Shown here piece by piece: positions 21,316 to 35,027 of a stretch of 64,000 bases of DNA. Position numbers and translations under genes: made by a program. Source of the DNA: Amaurobius ferox (Eukaryota; Arthropoda; Arachnida; Araneae; Amaurobiidae); assembly GCA_951213105.1 (NCBI GenBank), contig OX578146.1:111660427-111724426 (forward strand), read 5' to 3'. The notes under the pieces are model-generated. The model was not told the DNA's origin. It searched no databases and saw nothing but the letters and a program-made list of their open reading frames with translations. Position 1 is the first letter of the stretch. The number at the start of each line of letters is the position of its first letter.

Positions 21316-23944
21316 TAATTTGAACTACGTTATGGCTATAAATGGTATCAAAATAGTTTATTGGCACATATAAATCAAATTCGTTTAATTTACTAAATTG
21401 TTGCTAATTTTAAGAAAGAAACTTTGAAGGAATTTCTATAAATTTTTAAGAACAAAATATACATAAAAATACTTTTTTTTTTTGCATTGCGTTTGTGATG
21501 TAAGTGGAACTAAGTGATATAAAGTTTTTTTAATAATAGCTAAAGAAATATTGTAACAACTATACATTTTTATTTAATTGAATGGAGTAAAAAGATAAGT
21601 ATACAATATGAAAAAAGATACCCATAAAATATTTAAATTTATTTTAAAAATATACTCGAAAAGGAAGCTGTCTCAAAAAAATAAGGACAGCCGATTGAAT
21701 CGCCGTTTTGATGAATTAAATTCAAAAATTTGAATATTCTATTTCCGGTCACATGATGTAATTGTCTTGGAACTTTTATACGATAGAGATTATATTTTCT
21801 TTTCTTAACAATGGCGCTTCATTATTTTCCAACATATACGCTGGAGAGTCTGACTTATAAGTTGCGAATGCATAGTTTGTATCTTGTTCAGAAGTTTTGA
21901 ATCCTGATCCTCCTTTTTATAGTGCAGCATATAACATCACTGCGATGTTTAAATTCTTGATGCATCAGTAACAAATAGCTGTTGACAGCATCGGCAGCAA
22001 GAAAACTTGTTAGTTTCAAACAGCGTTTCAATGTATGACAATAGTTAACTGTTTTTCAATTGGTCCACTTTATTTATCACCATCATGACTTAGATGTTTT
22101 CAAACTGTAGAAACGAATTAGACAGAATTTCATTACAGCATTACTTTTGACAAAAGAACTGCTCATTTTGGGTCAAAATTGATTCCAGTACATGAATTTG
22201 TCACAAAGATGTTATATAGATAGCAATACCTTCCAATAAAATTGGAAGATCCATAAGACTACCCAAAATCTCGTTGATATCTCTTAAACAGTTTCTGTGT
22301 GAGTTAAATAAAACTTCATAATCGCAGAACCAGACGATAGAGGGCGTGCTCAAAAACTGTGAATACACTCCCATTTATATAATGATTGTCTAACGTGTTT
22401 GTGTCTTTCCAAACCCCACAGAAGCCCTCCGGTTACGACCTTAAAACATCTTTGCACACTTTGAATATTGACTACTAGGCAGAGTATAGTAGAATCAAAT
22501 TTTCGATTCCCCGGGAATAGAAAATTGAGGAGGAAGTCGAAAAGTCTTTCCAAACTGTCCAGAAACCTTCGATACCCTGGTAGGCTGAAATTATGCACAT
22601 TTATAGTATCGACCACCACGCAGAGCTTATTTTAACCATTTTTGAACGCTGATATCAATATAATGTTAAAAAAATAAAACATAAAAAAATTACAACTTAA
22701 TTCTTTATTAATATTGGTTTTCCTATGTTTGACAAGTTTAAATGTTAATTATATATAATAGTATCTATAGATGCCATTATCTGCAATAGAAGTGTTTTCT
22801 AAAAACTTATTTAAAATACTTCTGTGCCCTGCTACATAATTTCTACCTACCAGTGATGAAAACGAACATTTCTACTTCATATGTTCGTTTTCATAATGAA
22901 ATAGAAGAATAATTCTAAATAATTCAGATATACATTTATATAAGCTGTACCTAGTTTCACAGTACTTCTACAAAGTGAATTTGCAGTTCTTTCAAGATCA
23001 TTTTTAAAAACATTTAATTCAGTTCTGTAAATAAGAATTATGCACAGTTATATCTAGTAAAAACTTTGTCAATCTCTATACAGTACGATTTCTAGCCTAT
23101 TCCTTTCGGTAAAAATTCTATGAAGTTCTAGTGTGGAAAATAACCTAGACAGTCCTAGTTTCAGTTAAAATTCCAATCAGTAATATTTAATTGGTGATGA
23201 TGAAATGCTACATTTTAGCACTGTAACTGAATGAAAAATGTGCTGAGAAATCTGAAGTGTAAGGCTACAGCCAGGTCTCTCATACATTCACATTTCATAT
23301 GTTAAATCCTTCTATCTATATCAGTACCAAATAAAACCCAAATGCTATATCCTTTTATGAACTTTCATTCGTAAGTTATTCTTTAGAAAAACTTTGTAGA
23401 TTATCATAATAATTGTTCAAAGTATTTTTGTGTAGGCAAAAACTTAGTAACTCGGATTAATTGGATGCATTAAGTTGTTTTGGTTTATAACATACTATAT
23501 AAGAACCATTTAGACATCACAGAGTAGCTCATAATATCATCTTTCGTAAATTAGATTCCATTATCGTAAATAATTTTATAAACATTTTAAATTTCGAATA
23601 ATCAGAGTTCTAATAATGCAAGATAAGGAAAGTCTATCTAGTTCTAGGTTGTGTACAAAAATGTATCGACACATAAAATGTCATTACAATGCGTGCATCT
23701 ATTCTTAAGTTATCGTTGCCACACTTAAAACATACGCACTCATGCACAGGCATAAATCGTGTAGATAGTGTTTGAAATTTGTTGAGGATGTCTGAAAACT
23801 TGCAATTTCGACAATATATCAAAATTTTCAGAAAAGGTGCATTTTCTCCATACCATCATATACAATGCAAAAATAAATGCAGCATAAACTTCCCAATTGC
23901 CTAGCTTTAAAAACATCGGTTTAACATTATTTCCCTTCTTTTCT
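21316..23944. other. No gene seen; AT-rich
   Basis: Short frames only; an 89-codon minus-strand frame at 22350-22619 has no recognised domain. A perfect 12-bp hairpin, GAAAACGAACAT / ATGTTCGTTTTC, lies at 22858-22869 and 22881-22892. Confidence 0.4.
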
Positions 23945-24945
23945 TAGCATATAGCATTAACGTATATCTGATCTTAGGAGCGAATAAGTACATTTAATAA
24001 TGCTTCTGGAGGAATCTCATATTACATAAACGTATATGATCTTTGAGCGAATAAGTACATTTAAGAATGCGTCTGGAGGAATCTTATACAGCATAAACAA
24101 CATAAGAGCGAATAAACACATTTTCTGACGTTCCTGGAGCAATCATGTATGGCACAAACTCATCGGATCTTAGAAGCGAATAAATACTTTTTCGAATGTT
24201 CCTGAAGGAATCTTATATGGTATAAACATATTTGATCGTACCTGGAAATTAAAAAATTTTCGTATACTCCTAAGGGAATATTATATGACATAAACGGTAT
24301 CTGATTTTAGAGAATAAGTATTTTTATGAATGTTTCTGGAGGAATCGTATGAGATACCCATATCTGATCCTAGGGGCAAATAAGTACATTTTAGAATATT
24401 GCTATAAGAATCTTGTATCACATAAACGTAAATGATCTTAAGAGAGAAGAATAAGTACATATTTAAATACCCCTTGGAGAAATCTTATTGGGCATAAACA
24501 TGTCTGATCTTAGGAACAAATAAGAATATTTTTAATAGTTATCGAGGAATCTTATGTGGCATAAACGAAATCTTAATATGACATAAACGGAATCTTATAT
24601 GGTATAAACGGTATTTGATCTTAGGAGCGAATAAGTACATTTGTGAATGTTCCTGGGGCACTCATATGGCATAATCGTATCCGATCCTAGGAGCGAATAA
24701 GTGCATTCGCTCGAATATTCCTATAGGAATCGTATATTATATACACGTATATGATCTCAGGAGATTAGAATAAGTACATATTTGAATAGCCCCTGCAGAA
24801 ATCGTATTTGGCATAAACATATCTGATCTTAAAAGTAAATATATAACTTTTCAAATATTCCTGGGGGGAGTATATTACGGCACAAACTTATCTGATCTTA
24901 TGAGCCAATAAGTATATTTACGAATATTTTTCGAAGAATCTTATT
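23945..24945. repeat. Minisatellite, ~60-68-bp unit, about 15 copies
   Basis: Each unit contains variants of 'gagcgaataagtacattt', 'tctggaggaatctt' and 'ggcataaacgtatctgatct'. Units vary in length and sequence, indicating an old array. No continuous frame. Confidence 0.8.
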
Positions 24946-26018
24946 AATCAGCTATATTGCATCTAAATCATTTTAACTGCTATTTTAATACGAAAAATAA
25001 TTGCTCATAAGATGTCTCACGAGATTTGTCGCTTACTACTACTACGGGACTAAACTCATATTTGTTTCAGTGGATGCTCTTTTAATAGAAAATCGATATG
25101 ACCGGATTTTCTTGATAAAGAAGTTATCGAATTTCCAAAGGAGTTACATATTTCACTAGGTTTTTATATCTAACTGGAAAACACTAGGTTTTTTCCCCCT
25201 TAATAGAAGAAATTAACTTTTGAAGCTAGTTTTAAAAGGTGTGATAAGTGCTGTAATATAAAACTGATAGTTAAATGTACAATTAAAGTAGTTAGAAAGA
25301 AATGTGGTGTTTAAATAGACTACTTCTATAAATAAGAAACTTTAAATTTGGAATACATTTTCTTACTGAATTAATTACTTGTTAATTTCATGTAATTACT
25401 TTTCTTCCATACATAGGTTATGTAAAAGCAAAGTATTACGATTGAGTCAAAAATTCGACTGTCGAACTTTGATAGATCTAAACGTATCATCTTTGAATAA
25501 GAATTTAATTGATGGTACTTGTTGCCTGTGAAACTATTTTTACAGCGGGTGTACATTTAATGCAGTGTAAGAGATTTTATGTACTTGTAACACATGTTAA
25601 GCGTGATGTAGCTGGAAGTCTAATTGGGTATAATCCAATATTCTTGGATTAGATTCATGGTTCTATTCGAGTGAGTTTATGATATGAGAATATGTTTAAT
25701 TTTTGAAGGGCGTTTTTAGTATTTGATACATTCTTTTCAAATTATAAAAATTATATCGTGTATATTAGTAACAATTTTATATACTACGAATAATTCTATC
25801 CAATTATAGTTTATGGAAATATAATGTAATATCTATGGTAATGTGAAAGTGTTCTTGCCCATTGCTTACACTGGACAACATCCAAATTGCATCGGATACA
25901 AAAACAGTTGCTTTTCACTAATTTGCAAATGCTGAACACAAACATGAACTTAATAAGAAAGATCAATCATGCATAAAGCATTGATTATGAAACACTTTCC
26001 AATTTCAATGCAATTTTA
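24946..26018. other. No gene; contains a family E copy and a HINE-like fragment
   Basis: 25030-25260 belongs to a three-copy repeat (see 33240-33480 and 39463-39690). 25398-25500 (cataggttatgtaaaagcaa ... attcgactgtcgaactttga) resembles the 3' terminal region of an A/B element on the minus strand, strongly decayed. The rest is AT-rich with nothing recognised. Confidence 0.5.
25030..25260 (+). repeat. Interspersed repeat family E, copy 1
   Basis: Shares 'ttttaatagaaaatcgat...gac', 'aagttatcgaatttccaaag gagtt' and 'ttttaaaaggtg.gataagtgctgtaat' in the same order with 33240-33480 and 39463-39690. Non-coding; class unknown. Confidence 0.65.
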
Positions 26019-26312
26019 TTTAAACATCTCTAAAATGCGATATATTCCTCGGTAATATTTTTTAAATTATCACAATACTACATTAATTTATTATATTTGA
26101 AAACTTAAAACTTCATCGAAAAAAAGGAACTGCATTCAAATGACGACATTGAAATGTAAATTGCCTAGTTTAAACATCTCTAAAATACGATACATTCCTC
26201 GGTACTCTTTGTTAAATTATCATAATACTACAATAATTTATTATATTTGAAAACTTCATCGACAACAAATGAAATTTATTCAAATGACGTCATCGAAATA
26301 TAAATCGCCTCT
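26019..26312. repeat. Tandem duplication, 150-bp period, two units
   Basis: TTTAAACATCTCTAAAAT starts at 26019 and again at 26169; both units continue with 'attcctcggta', 'aatttattatatttgaaaac' and 'attcaaatgacg.catyga'. No frame spans them. Confidence 0.8.
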
Positions 26313-28700
26313 CTATAAAAGCAGCATTTCATTCATAAACATTTTTTCATTGATTTCATTCATCACAATTCTATAATAATGTATTTTATTTAAAAACATA
26401 AGACCATGGATGTACAAGTAATTAAACTCTATGCTTAAAACTTCAGCGAAAGAATCGTCCTCCTCTCTGTAAAATCAAATTAATATTTCATTCATATCAG
26501 CTATATTGCAGACTCCATGAGCTAAATAATTTTGCATTAAAGAAGTGCAGCAATTCATGTACAACTAATTCTACATATTTTGCTGTTTACATTTTCCATA
26601 AGTGAAAATTAGGCTTCGTTACAGAAATAATCAAAGTTGGATGATCATTTAAACTCAAATATATTGTAATTGCTTTGTTTCAGTATGTAGATGCACAGGA
26701 TTTAAGCAAAAATAAATCTAAATATGAATTAAAAAGAACTTTAAAAATCACGATTTTGACACAAGATGGATGCCATATTTTATCTTGAAGTGGGTCACGT
26801 GATCTCTTCATATAATAGTCACGTGATCGTTTCACATAAAAGGTGTAATTATTTTAATTTTTATTTAAAAAATTACTGAATATATTTTGCTGAAATTTTT
26901 TTTATATATTTTATGGGATAATTTGAATATTTCCTAAAACTTTCGAAGCAATTTGTGAATTTTAAATCCGCTTAAAAAATGTTTGAAAAATTAGTTCCCA
27001 TAGGGTTTAATGTATTTCATTTTTTCAACCCGGGTTCAATCGATAACTAATTGGGTGATATTATTCATTCATATTCCCATAGGTTCCACAGACCGTCTGA
27101 ATAACATACTAAAATTTCATTTTGATAAAGTCATTTTTACGGCAGTTATCGTGTTAATGGACAAACAGACAGACAGAATGAAATGTAAGTCATAAACACT
27201 TTTCAACTTTGTTGTAAAGTGTTAAAAACCGCGGATTAGCTCTAGTTTTCACGATACATAGTGGGGGGGGGACTTCAGCAATTACGAGCTTGTAGAATTT
27301 CTTTTGCAGCACTACGATACACTAGGGTGCAGAAGGTCATTGAAAATACCCTTTTTACAATCTCATGTATTTCTCCCCGGCTGATTGCGGTGCTGTCAAT
27401 ACTGGGGTTGGTTTCATCCTTAGAGGAGAGATACTGTTTTATATCAAACTTTCATTACTTTTACCCTAATTTTATGCTGAAAAAATGAAAAATTGAATTA
27501 TATTCATTTTATAGGGCTGATTTGTTGTATTATATGATTCATCAATGATTTTCGATAACCTTAGCAAAGCAGTAAATAGTGTATTAGCTGACGTTAGTTG
27601 AAATTTAGTTTAGTTTATATTAGTTTAGTTTGTGAAAATCAGTTTCTTTATTAAGGTGAATCGCGAAGTATTAGTTTGAAAAATGAATTTGTGAAGAATG
27701 AGTAATCAAGACAATACACGTAATTTATTCAATTTTTTTTAATCAGAAAAGCAAAGGATATTAGAAAATGGCGAAAGAAATGATGAAATGTCAAATGGCA
27801 TATAAAACTCCAAAATGGCAGAAATCTGCAATATTGTTACAAAACCATTACAAAAACATGTGAAATTATTAAAAATGAACGGAACTCAGAAAAAAAAAAT
27901 AAAAATCATTTAATAAATAAAAATTAGTTTCATAATGAGTTGCGGATGATAAAAAATTCTTCAAAACGTACTAGAATCCAGAAGATGAAATTATTAATAA
28001 AATAAATTATTAATAAAATAAATATTTGCAAAAGGTAAAGATAATATCTAGACTCTAACCAAGGCTTAACTATATCTGCGCTTTAGATACGCATCCAGTT
28101 AGGCTTTGCTCTAACCAAATATTTTATCTATCGTATTTGTGTTGAAACAAAATACTCCGCAAAGTGAACATCATAATAAAAGTTTATACGGTGAAGCATA
28201 GAACGAATATTTTATACGGTGAAGCATAGAACGAATGATAATAATAATTGTTCTGTTGAGGATTACCATAGAATTGACGTATGCACATGCGTTGTTTGTT
28301 AACAACATATTAGCTGAATTGAGATCAAGAATTTATGATTTCAATTCAGCTAAAGTTTTTAATTTAGAAATCCTTCAGCCAAAATCACAAAAGCTGAAAA
28401 CCAATTTCGCCGAAACCAGCTCAAATATCAGAAGATTAAACTTTGAACAAAATGCAGAAAGTCATTGAGAGATTTGGTCTCATTCTTTCAAATGAAACAC
28501 AAACACTAATTCATTTAAAACCGAGTGCATAACTGTTATTATGTAATGAGCAGTGGAAAGACAAAGAAATCGGACCTAAAACATCTTTAAGGACAATAGC
28601 TTCTCTATCGTCTGTGCGACAAGTTTCTCTATATATGTCCAATTTTTGACATTTTTATTTCTACTTAACCAATGAGCATTGCTTCCATAAAAATAAAGAT
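26313..28700. other. No gene confidently seen
   Basis: AT-rich. A CAGACAGACAG word at 27162-27172 follows sequence resembling other CAGA-bearing repeats. A small duplication (tatacggtgaagcatagaac) occurs at 28182 and 28212. A 77-codon frame at 28235-28468 might be part of the hAT relic downstream but shows no decisive motif. Confidence 0.4.
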
Positions 28701-28970
28701 AATTTTCTACTTTGAAACATATAATAAAATCTTGCTTTGTACAAGAATGTCAGACGATTAAACGGACTAGCACTATATGGGACAGCAATCGTGATATCAA
28801 TATTGACACAGAAACGTCTGCTGATATATTTGCTGAAAATGGATCTAGACGGATTTTATTTTCGCTTACAATTATTGATACTTCTCTCGTCAAAGGTAAG
28901 CATTCTTTTCATGACGAAAATAGTGAAAATTTGAAAAATTACCTTTTTCAGCAATGTTTCCTTAAAAAAA
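28701..28970 (+). pseudogene. hAT-type transposase, C-terminal dimerisation fragment, copy 1
   Basis: One frame reads RRLNGLALYG and, after a shift, another reads NRDINIDTETSADIFAENGS RRILF. The order 'RLNGLAL ... IDTE... F....RR..F' matches the C-terminal dimerisation segment of hAT transposases as I know them. It is frameshifted and lacks the rest of the protein. A related copy lies at 29924-30125, beyond element B4. Confidence 0.55.
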
Positions 28971-29737
28971 ATCTGATGTGGGCAACACATGGCTTTCCTT
29001 ATATAATGTAATAAATTTACTACTTTTACAGTAAAAAAATACGTTTTTCTTATAGTAGATACTAATATTCTTTCCACGATATTGAATTTTCGACAATTAG
29101 TCGTCATTTTCATTAATTTAGCCTCATTTTTATCCAGCGAGATTTTCGTTAATTTGGCAACATTTCAGAAAGTCGCCACGTTGGCGACATTCTGCGAAAT
29201 TCGTCGCCAAAATCGCACCAAGCGTTATGCTCTAAGAAATAAGTTATTCTTATAGCAGATAAATAAATATTGGCGTTCAAATACAAAAGTATTACTCAAA
29301 GTATATTTTTTTCATGAATGTAACGAGCTAGATCCACGAGAATAATGTCACCCAATTTATCGCATGGTATTACATATGAAAAATGAACATGTTTCTCAAT
29401 AGGAAATATTTTTATTTTTATTTTATATGACTTTTTGATAATTTTTTGAAAAATGTACAATATCTCGAGAACGGTTCATTTTAGCGTGCTAAAATTTATG
29501 TCAATCATTTTCTAGTGAAAAATTACATAAGAAATCTCTATTTGCGTAACTTTATTAGTAGTTTTGATTTTTTGACGATTTTTCCAAAATTTCTTTCGAA
29601 AATATAGGGGGGTTCTGAACATTCGATTGCGTATAAAAACAATAAGCTTCCAGTGTTTACGGATTGTGATTTTTGTGCCAAATTTGGTTCGAATCGGTCC
29701 ATTCGTTCGTCAGTTATCGTCTCCACAGTCTCACTAA

Positions 29738-29791
<54 letters not shown>

Positions 29792-29923
29792 GACACCACT
29801 TCAAAAACGTTTTATTCGTGATCAGGTATGCTTGAAACGGGCTCTCCCGTCGAAAGCTCGAATTCAAATTTTCGACCCCGTCACAATACTTTCCTTATAC
29901 ATTATGTATATAAGGAAAGTAAA
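28971..29923 (+). mobile_element. Family B HINE-like element, copy B4
   Basis: 5' ATCTGATGTGGGCAACACAT, ACTTTTACAG, TTGGCGACATTCTGC, ATATCTCGAGAACGGTTCAT, a long uninterrupted CA tract (about 29740-29786) and the 3' hairpin ending TATATAAGGAAAGTAAA. It separates two copies of the hAT tail. The long perfect CA tract gives spurious Thr-His and Val-Cys frames. Confidence 0.85.
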
Positions 29924-30125
29924 AAGATAATTTTCTACTTAACATATTAAAATCTGTCTAAGAACAAGAATGGCAGAAGATCGATTAAACGGACTAGCAC
30001 TATACGGCGCAGTAATCGTGATATCTATATTGACACAGAATTGCCTATTGTATATTTGCTGAAAATTGATCTAGATAGATAGCATTTTTGCTTGAAATTT
30101 TTCTTACTTCTCTCGCTAAAGGGAA
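29924..30125 (+). pseudogene. hAT-type transposase, C-terminal fragment, copy 2
   Basis: Reads TRMAEDRLNGLALYG then, in another frame, SNRDIYIDTE. It shares with copy 1 the lead sequence 'agataattttctact' and the same frame shift after LALYG, so the lesion predates the duplication. No full-length protein. Confidence 0.55.
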
Positions 30126-31894
30126 ACATTGTTTTCATGTCGAAAGAACGAACATTTTTACGTTTTCGAAAGAGCTTATTTCGAAAAAACAATATCTAGC
30201 ATTTTTCCAATCTGTCGGGATGTCGTTACATCGATTTTAACCCCATCTACTTTTAAACTGTCCAACTTGATAAAGACAAATTTTGCACAAAGCTTAGCTG
30301 CTACACAAAAATTAAAACAAGTTCACGAAGGGGAAGTTATTTTTCTGATTCATGGTAAAATGAGGAAATGTAATTTTCATGTGATTGCAATATTTCTCAA
30401 ACGACTGGATACGTTTCATTAAGTAAAGTTAATGTTGTTAAGAAAGTTATGAGTTTATACAGGGGTAGTATATTATATTCTTCTAATAAAATATTGATAT
30501 TCTGTCTGTACACGTGGCTCGTGTCTTTCGTATTGTGCATATGTCCGCTCTGATATTTCATAATCGGTTTTATCCAAAATTATTCAACAGTCTGAACCTA
30601 AATTTTATACAAAGTTAGGCTATTTCTTGGATGTAAAAACGACGTGACGATCTTTTTATTTGTGAAAGTGTCGTGTTTTGCTATGCACAGAACGCACATA
30701 AACATTTTGCATTTCATTATAATATTTACAAAATAACTAAACTAAACAGTACCAAAGTTTTTTAATAAATACCAAATGTTACATTAATGTGATTGCCTCC
30801 GTAGTATTTGCTTCATAGACGTGAAACTTAAGAAAAGAGGAGGAAATGAGCACGATAAAGCGCATTTCTCCTTTGAGTAAACGTGGATACATTTCTTAAT
30901 GTCCCATTGTTGTAGTTTCTTTAAATATTTTAGTGATTTTTTTCGCATTCTAAACAATTTAAGACAGAGTACAGACATCCTAAATCCCATCATATTTCTT
31001 TAGTATGAAACATTTTAAGTTGATCTGAATATGATATAAAATACAAAGAAACAAGTTGGCATTGAAATGCCAACTTGTTTATTTGCTATATTTAATAAAA
31101 TGCACGGGAGTAACAGATTTGGATGTTGCAATCAATGGAAATGTCGTATCAGACGGCGATACAGGCTTGTGCTGCAGCAGAATTCTATATATGAAGAAGT
31201 CTATTGAAATAAAGGATTCATGGTTTCTCTTGAGAATTGTCACGTCTTCAACAAATACTTCACATGCAGACGCTGATGCTAAAGATATTAAAAAAAACAT
31301 TGATAGCTCCTATGACGCTAAACTAAGCATTTAACAAAATCAAAGTTGAGATAGTTTCGAACAACATTTTAATCTTCTGTATCCGATAGTTTGCAACAGT
31401 AATCGGTTCGTCATACGCATTTGCAGCCGTAACATTGTCTATTTCACTTAGCGGGACAAACAAGCCAATTGCTTTTGCTTTACGAAATGTGCCACAAATT
31501 GTCTATATATTATAGATCTTTATACTGTTACAATAATAATCGCTGTAGATGTTTCACATTAGCTGTTCCAAATTTTATGTGAATTTTCCCCTTAACTCAA
31601 TACATCTGTCTGAAATTATTTGATCTCTTTGCTGCAGGATTGATCATGATCAAATTGGTATCTACTTAATGAACGGATTTTTTTTTTCTGGTTTTAGGCT
31701 ATTTGTGTAAATTTTACTATTGTTATATTTTATGCTTTGTTTTTAATGTGTTTAATAGTATTTTGGTGTCTCTAAGTTGATCGTAATTTATTATTTAAAT
31801 TTTTCTGCTGGGGTTTTAAAATTTTCTGGGTTTTTTTTTTAAAACGAATTATTCTTGCAATGGGGATTTTAAATCATTTGAATTTATCTCATTT
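30126..31894. other. No gene seen
   Basis: Short frames without recognised domains. A perfect 14-bp hairpin (AAACAAGTTGGCAT / ATGCCAACTTGTTT) is at 31049-31080. 31466-31550 (gccaattgcttttgctttac ... attatagatctttat) recurs, diverged, at 33160-33225. Confidence 0.4.
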
Positions 31895-32021
31895 TTACTT
31901 TTCTTATATACATAATATATAAGGAAAGTATTGCGACGGGGTCGAAAATTCGAATTCGAGTTTTCGACGGGAGAGCACGTTTCAAGCATCCCTGATCACG
32001 AATCAAACATTTTTGAAGTGA

Positions 32022-32057
<36 letters not shown>

Positions 32058-32826
32058 AGTGAGTCCGTGGAGACGATAACTGATGAACGAATGGACCGAT
32101 TCGAACGAAATTTGGTACAAAAATCACAATCGATAAACACTGGAAGCCTATTGTTTTTATACGCAATCGAATGCACAGAACCCCCCCCTAAATTTTCGAG
32201 TGACATTTTGAAAAAATCGTCAAAAAATTAAAACCACTAATAAAGTTACGCAAATAGACATTTCGTATGTAATTTTTCATTAGAAAACGATTGACATAAA
32301 TTTTAGAACGCTAACATGAACCATTCTTGAGATATTGCACATTTTTCAAAAAAATTATCAAAAAGTCGTATAAAATAAAAAAAATATATTTCCTATTGAG
32401 AAACATGTTCACTTTTCATATTTAATACCAAACGATAAATTGGGTGACATCATTCTCGTGGATCTAGCACGTTCCATTCATGAAGAAAGATACATTGAGT
32501 AATACTTTTGTATTTGAACGCCAATATTTATTTATCTGCTATAAGAATAACTTATTTCTCCGTCCATAACACCTGGCGATGTTTGTGTGACGAATTTGGC
32601 GGAATGTCGCCAACTTGGCGACATTTTTAATTGTTGCCAAATTAACAAAAATCTCGCCAAATAGATAAAAATGACACTAAATCAATGAAAATGACGAGTC
32701 ATTGAAGAAAATTCAATATCTTAGAAAGAATATAAGTATCTACAATGAGAATAACATTTTTTTTAACTAAAAGTAGTAAATTCATTACATTATATAAGGA
32801 AAGTCATGTGTTGCCCACATCAGATT
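31895..32826 (-). mobile_element. Family B HINE-like element, copy B5
   Basis: Minus strand: 3' hairpin at 31900-31932, GT tract at about 32025-32056, TTCTTGAGATATTGCAC near 32325, GCCAAAT-rich centre near 32590-32665, 5' end CCCACATCAGAT at 32815-32826. Confidence 0.85.
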
Positions 32827-33239
32827 TTTTATATCAATCCCAATTGTTTTCAAAGTTTTTTTTTTCTTTGTATGTTTTTGTCTATATTGTATTTCTATGT
32901 ATATTGTCTTTGTATGTTTGTGTATTGCTATTTCTGTGTTTTTCCCGTCTGTCCCTTGTACCTGTTCCATACCCTTTGACTGAGCTTCATCATAAGGATT
33001 CAGAACCGTAATTTTGCATACTTTACCAGGTAGTTCAGATGGACCAATTGCTTTTGCTCCAAGCACTTTGCATAGGCTTTTGTATTTTCCAAATAGTAGT
33101 TGCTGCCTATATTAAATTAGAGTTGCAACCTACTTCAGCAAAAGGTGAAGATAGTCCAACTGCTTTTGCTTCACCTTGCCAGAAACTGTCTGCATATTAT
33201 AGACATTTATGTAACAGGTTTGTAAAATAAATTGTAGCG
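32827..33239. other. No gene; contains a short diverged repeat
   Basis: 33160-33225 matches 31466-31550. The text also has an internal near-duplicate (gaccaattgcttttgctcc at 33041 and gtccaactgcttttgcttca at 33155). T-rich upstream part. Confidence 0.45.
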
Positions 33240-33480
33240 AGTTGGAGCTTACTACTCTTACTTTATTAAGCTCTTTCCTCTTTTCAGAGGGAGCTCCTTT
33301 TAATAGAAAATCGATTCGACTAGGTACCTCTGATATTAAAGTTATTGGATTTCAGAAGGAGTTGAATCTTTTTCAAAGCTTTTTTTTTTATATAAGGCTA
33401 AGCAACATTGCCCTTTTTCTGATTTCGATAAAGAAACTTTACTTTTAAATCCGGTTCTAAAGGGTAAAATAAGTTTAGTT
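33240..33480 (+). repeat. Interspersed repeat family E, copy 2
   Basis: 'agctccttttaatagaaaat cgattcgac', 'aaagttattggatttcagaa ggagttgaatctttttc' and 'ctaaagggtaaaataagt' align in order with copies 1 and 3. Confidence 0.7.
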
Positions 33481-33786
33481 ATTATACTAGTGATAATTAT
33501 GTGTATTATATGAATATATCTTATTTCAAAGAGCTATTGTATCTAGTTCTAGAAAAGGTTTTATTTAACTATACAAAAATTTTAATAAATCATATGCATA
33601 CAGTAAAATTCTAATTCAATTTTAAACAATTTTTTTTAAATATTGGTACTTGTATAGGGCATTTTAAATGATTTGTTAGAATGTGTAACTTTCCAAGTAC
33701 ACATTAAAGAAATATAACCCGTTCTAAATTAGAAATAATAAACTCTAGTTTGTTTTTTTTCCGCAAGAATCTTAAAAATTTTGCCT

Positions 33787-34124
33787 GATTCTATTTAGTT
33801 TGAATTCTGTCTTGTTGTACTTAGTATGAAGTCTGTCTGGTTATATATAATTTAAGTTTTGTCTGACTATATTTAGTTTAAATTATGTTTAGCCATATTT
33901 AGTATAAATTCTGTCTGCTTATATTTAGTTTGAATTCTGTCTGGTTATAATTAGTTTGAATTTTGTCTGACTATATTTAGTTTGAATTTTGTGTGCCCAT
34001 GTTTAGTTTGAATTCTGTTTGGCTATATTTAGTTTGAATTATATCTAGTCATATTTAATATGAATTCTGCCTGGTCATATTTAATATGAATTTTGTGTGG
34101 TTATATTTAATTTAACTCTATTTG
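33787..34124. repeat. ~26-bp minisatellite, left part (interrupted by B6)
   Basis: About thirteen units of the type 'tatatttagtttgaattctg tctgg'. The array continues at 35028-35110, after copy B6. Confidence 0.85.
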
Positions 34125-35027
34125 TTACTCGGCTTATATACATAATGTATAAGGAAAGTATTGTGACGGGGTCGAAAATTCGAATTCCAGTTTTCGACGG
34201 GAGAGCACGTATCAAGCATCCCCGATCACGAATCGAACATTTTTGCAGTGATGTGTGTGTGTGTGTGTCAGTGTGTCTGTGGAGACGATAACTGACAAAC
34301 GAATGGACCGATTCGAACGAAATTTGGTACAAAAATTGCAATCCGTAAACACTATAAGCCTATTGTTTTCATACGTAATAGAATGTTTAGAATCCCCTAA
34401 ATTTTCGAGTGAAATTTTGAAAAAATCGTTAAAAAATCAAAACATCTAATAAAGTTACGCAAATAGACATTTTTTATGTACTTTTTCATTAGAAAACGAT
34501 TGACACAAATTTTAGAACGCTAACATGAACTGTTCTCGAGATATTGCACATTTTTCAAAAAAATTATCAAAAAGTCTTATAAAATAAAAAAAATATTTCC
34601 TATTGAGAAACATGTTCACTTTTCATATGTAATACCATGCGATAAATTTGGTGACATGATTCTCGTGAATCTAGCTCGTTCTATTCATGAAAAAAGATAC
34701 TTTGAGTAATACTTTTGTATTTGAACGCCAATAGTTATTTATCTGCTGTAAGAATAACTTATTTCTCAGTCCATGAGATTTTGGTAACGAATTTGGTGGA
34801 ATGTAGCCAACTTGGCGACTTTTTTAAATGTTACTAAATTAACGAAAAACTCACCAAATGGATAAAATAATTGACGCTAAATCAATGAAAATGACGACTC
34901 ATTGACGAAAATTAAATATTTTGGAAAGAATACATATAGCTACTATAAAAATAATCTATTTTTTTAACTGTAAAAGTTGTAAATTCATTGCGTTACATAA
35001 AGAAAGTCATATGCTGCCCACATCAGA
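34125..35027 (-). mobile_element. Family B HINE-like element, copy B6, inside a minisatellite
   Basis: Minus strand: terminal region at about 34125-34160 (one arm of the hairpin altered to 'ttactcggcttatatac'), GT tract at 34253-34269, TTCTCGAGATATTGCAC near 34542, 5' end CCCACATCAGAT at about 35016-35027. Minisatellite units lie on both sides. Confidence 0.85.

Noticed and set aside
22350..22619. 89-codon minus-strand frame as a host exon
   Set aside because: No recognised motif, no splice or conservation evidence.
23945..24945. CRISPR-like array
   Set aside because: Units are contiguous and variable with no uniform repeat/spacer pattern; the setting is eukaryotic.
29538..29930. Frames with Thr-His or Val-Cys runs, and similar ones in the other B copies
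   Set aside because: They read through the CA/GT tract of family B; frames differ between copies and are not conserved as protein.
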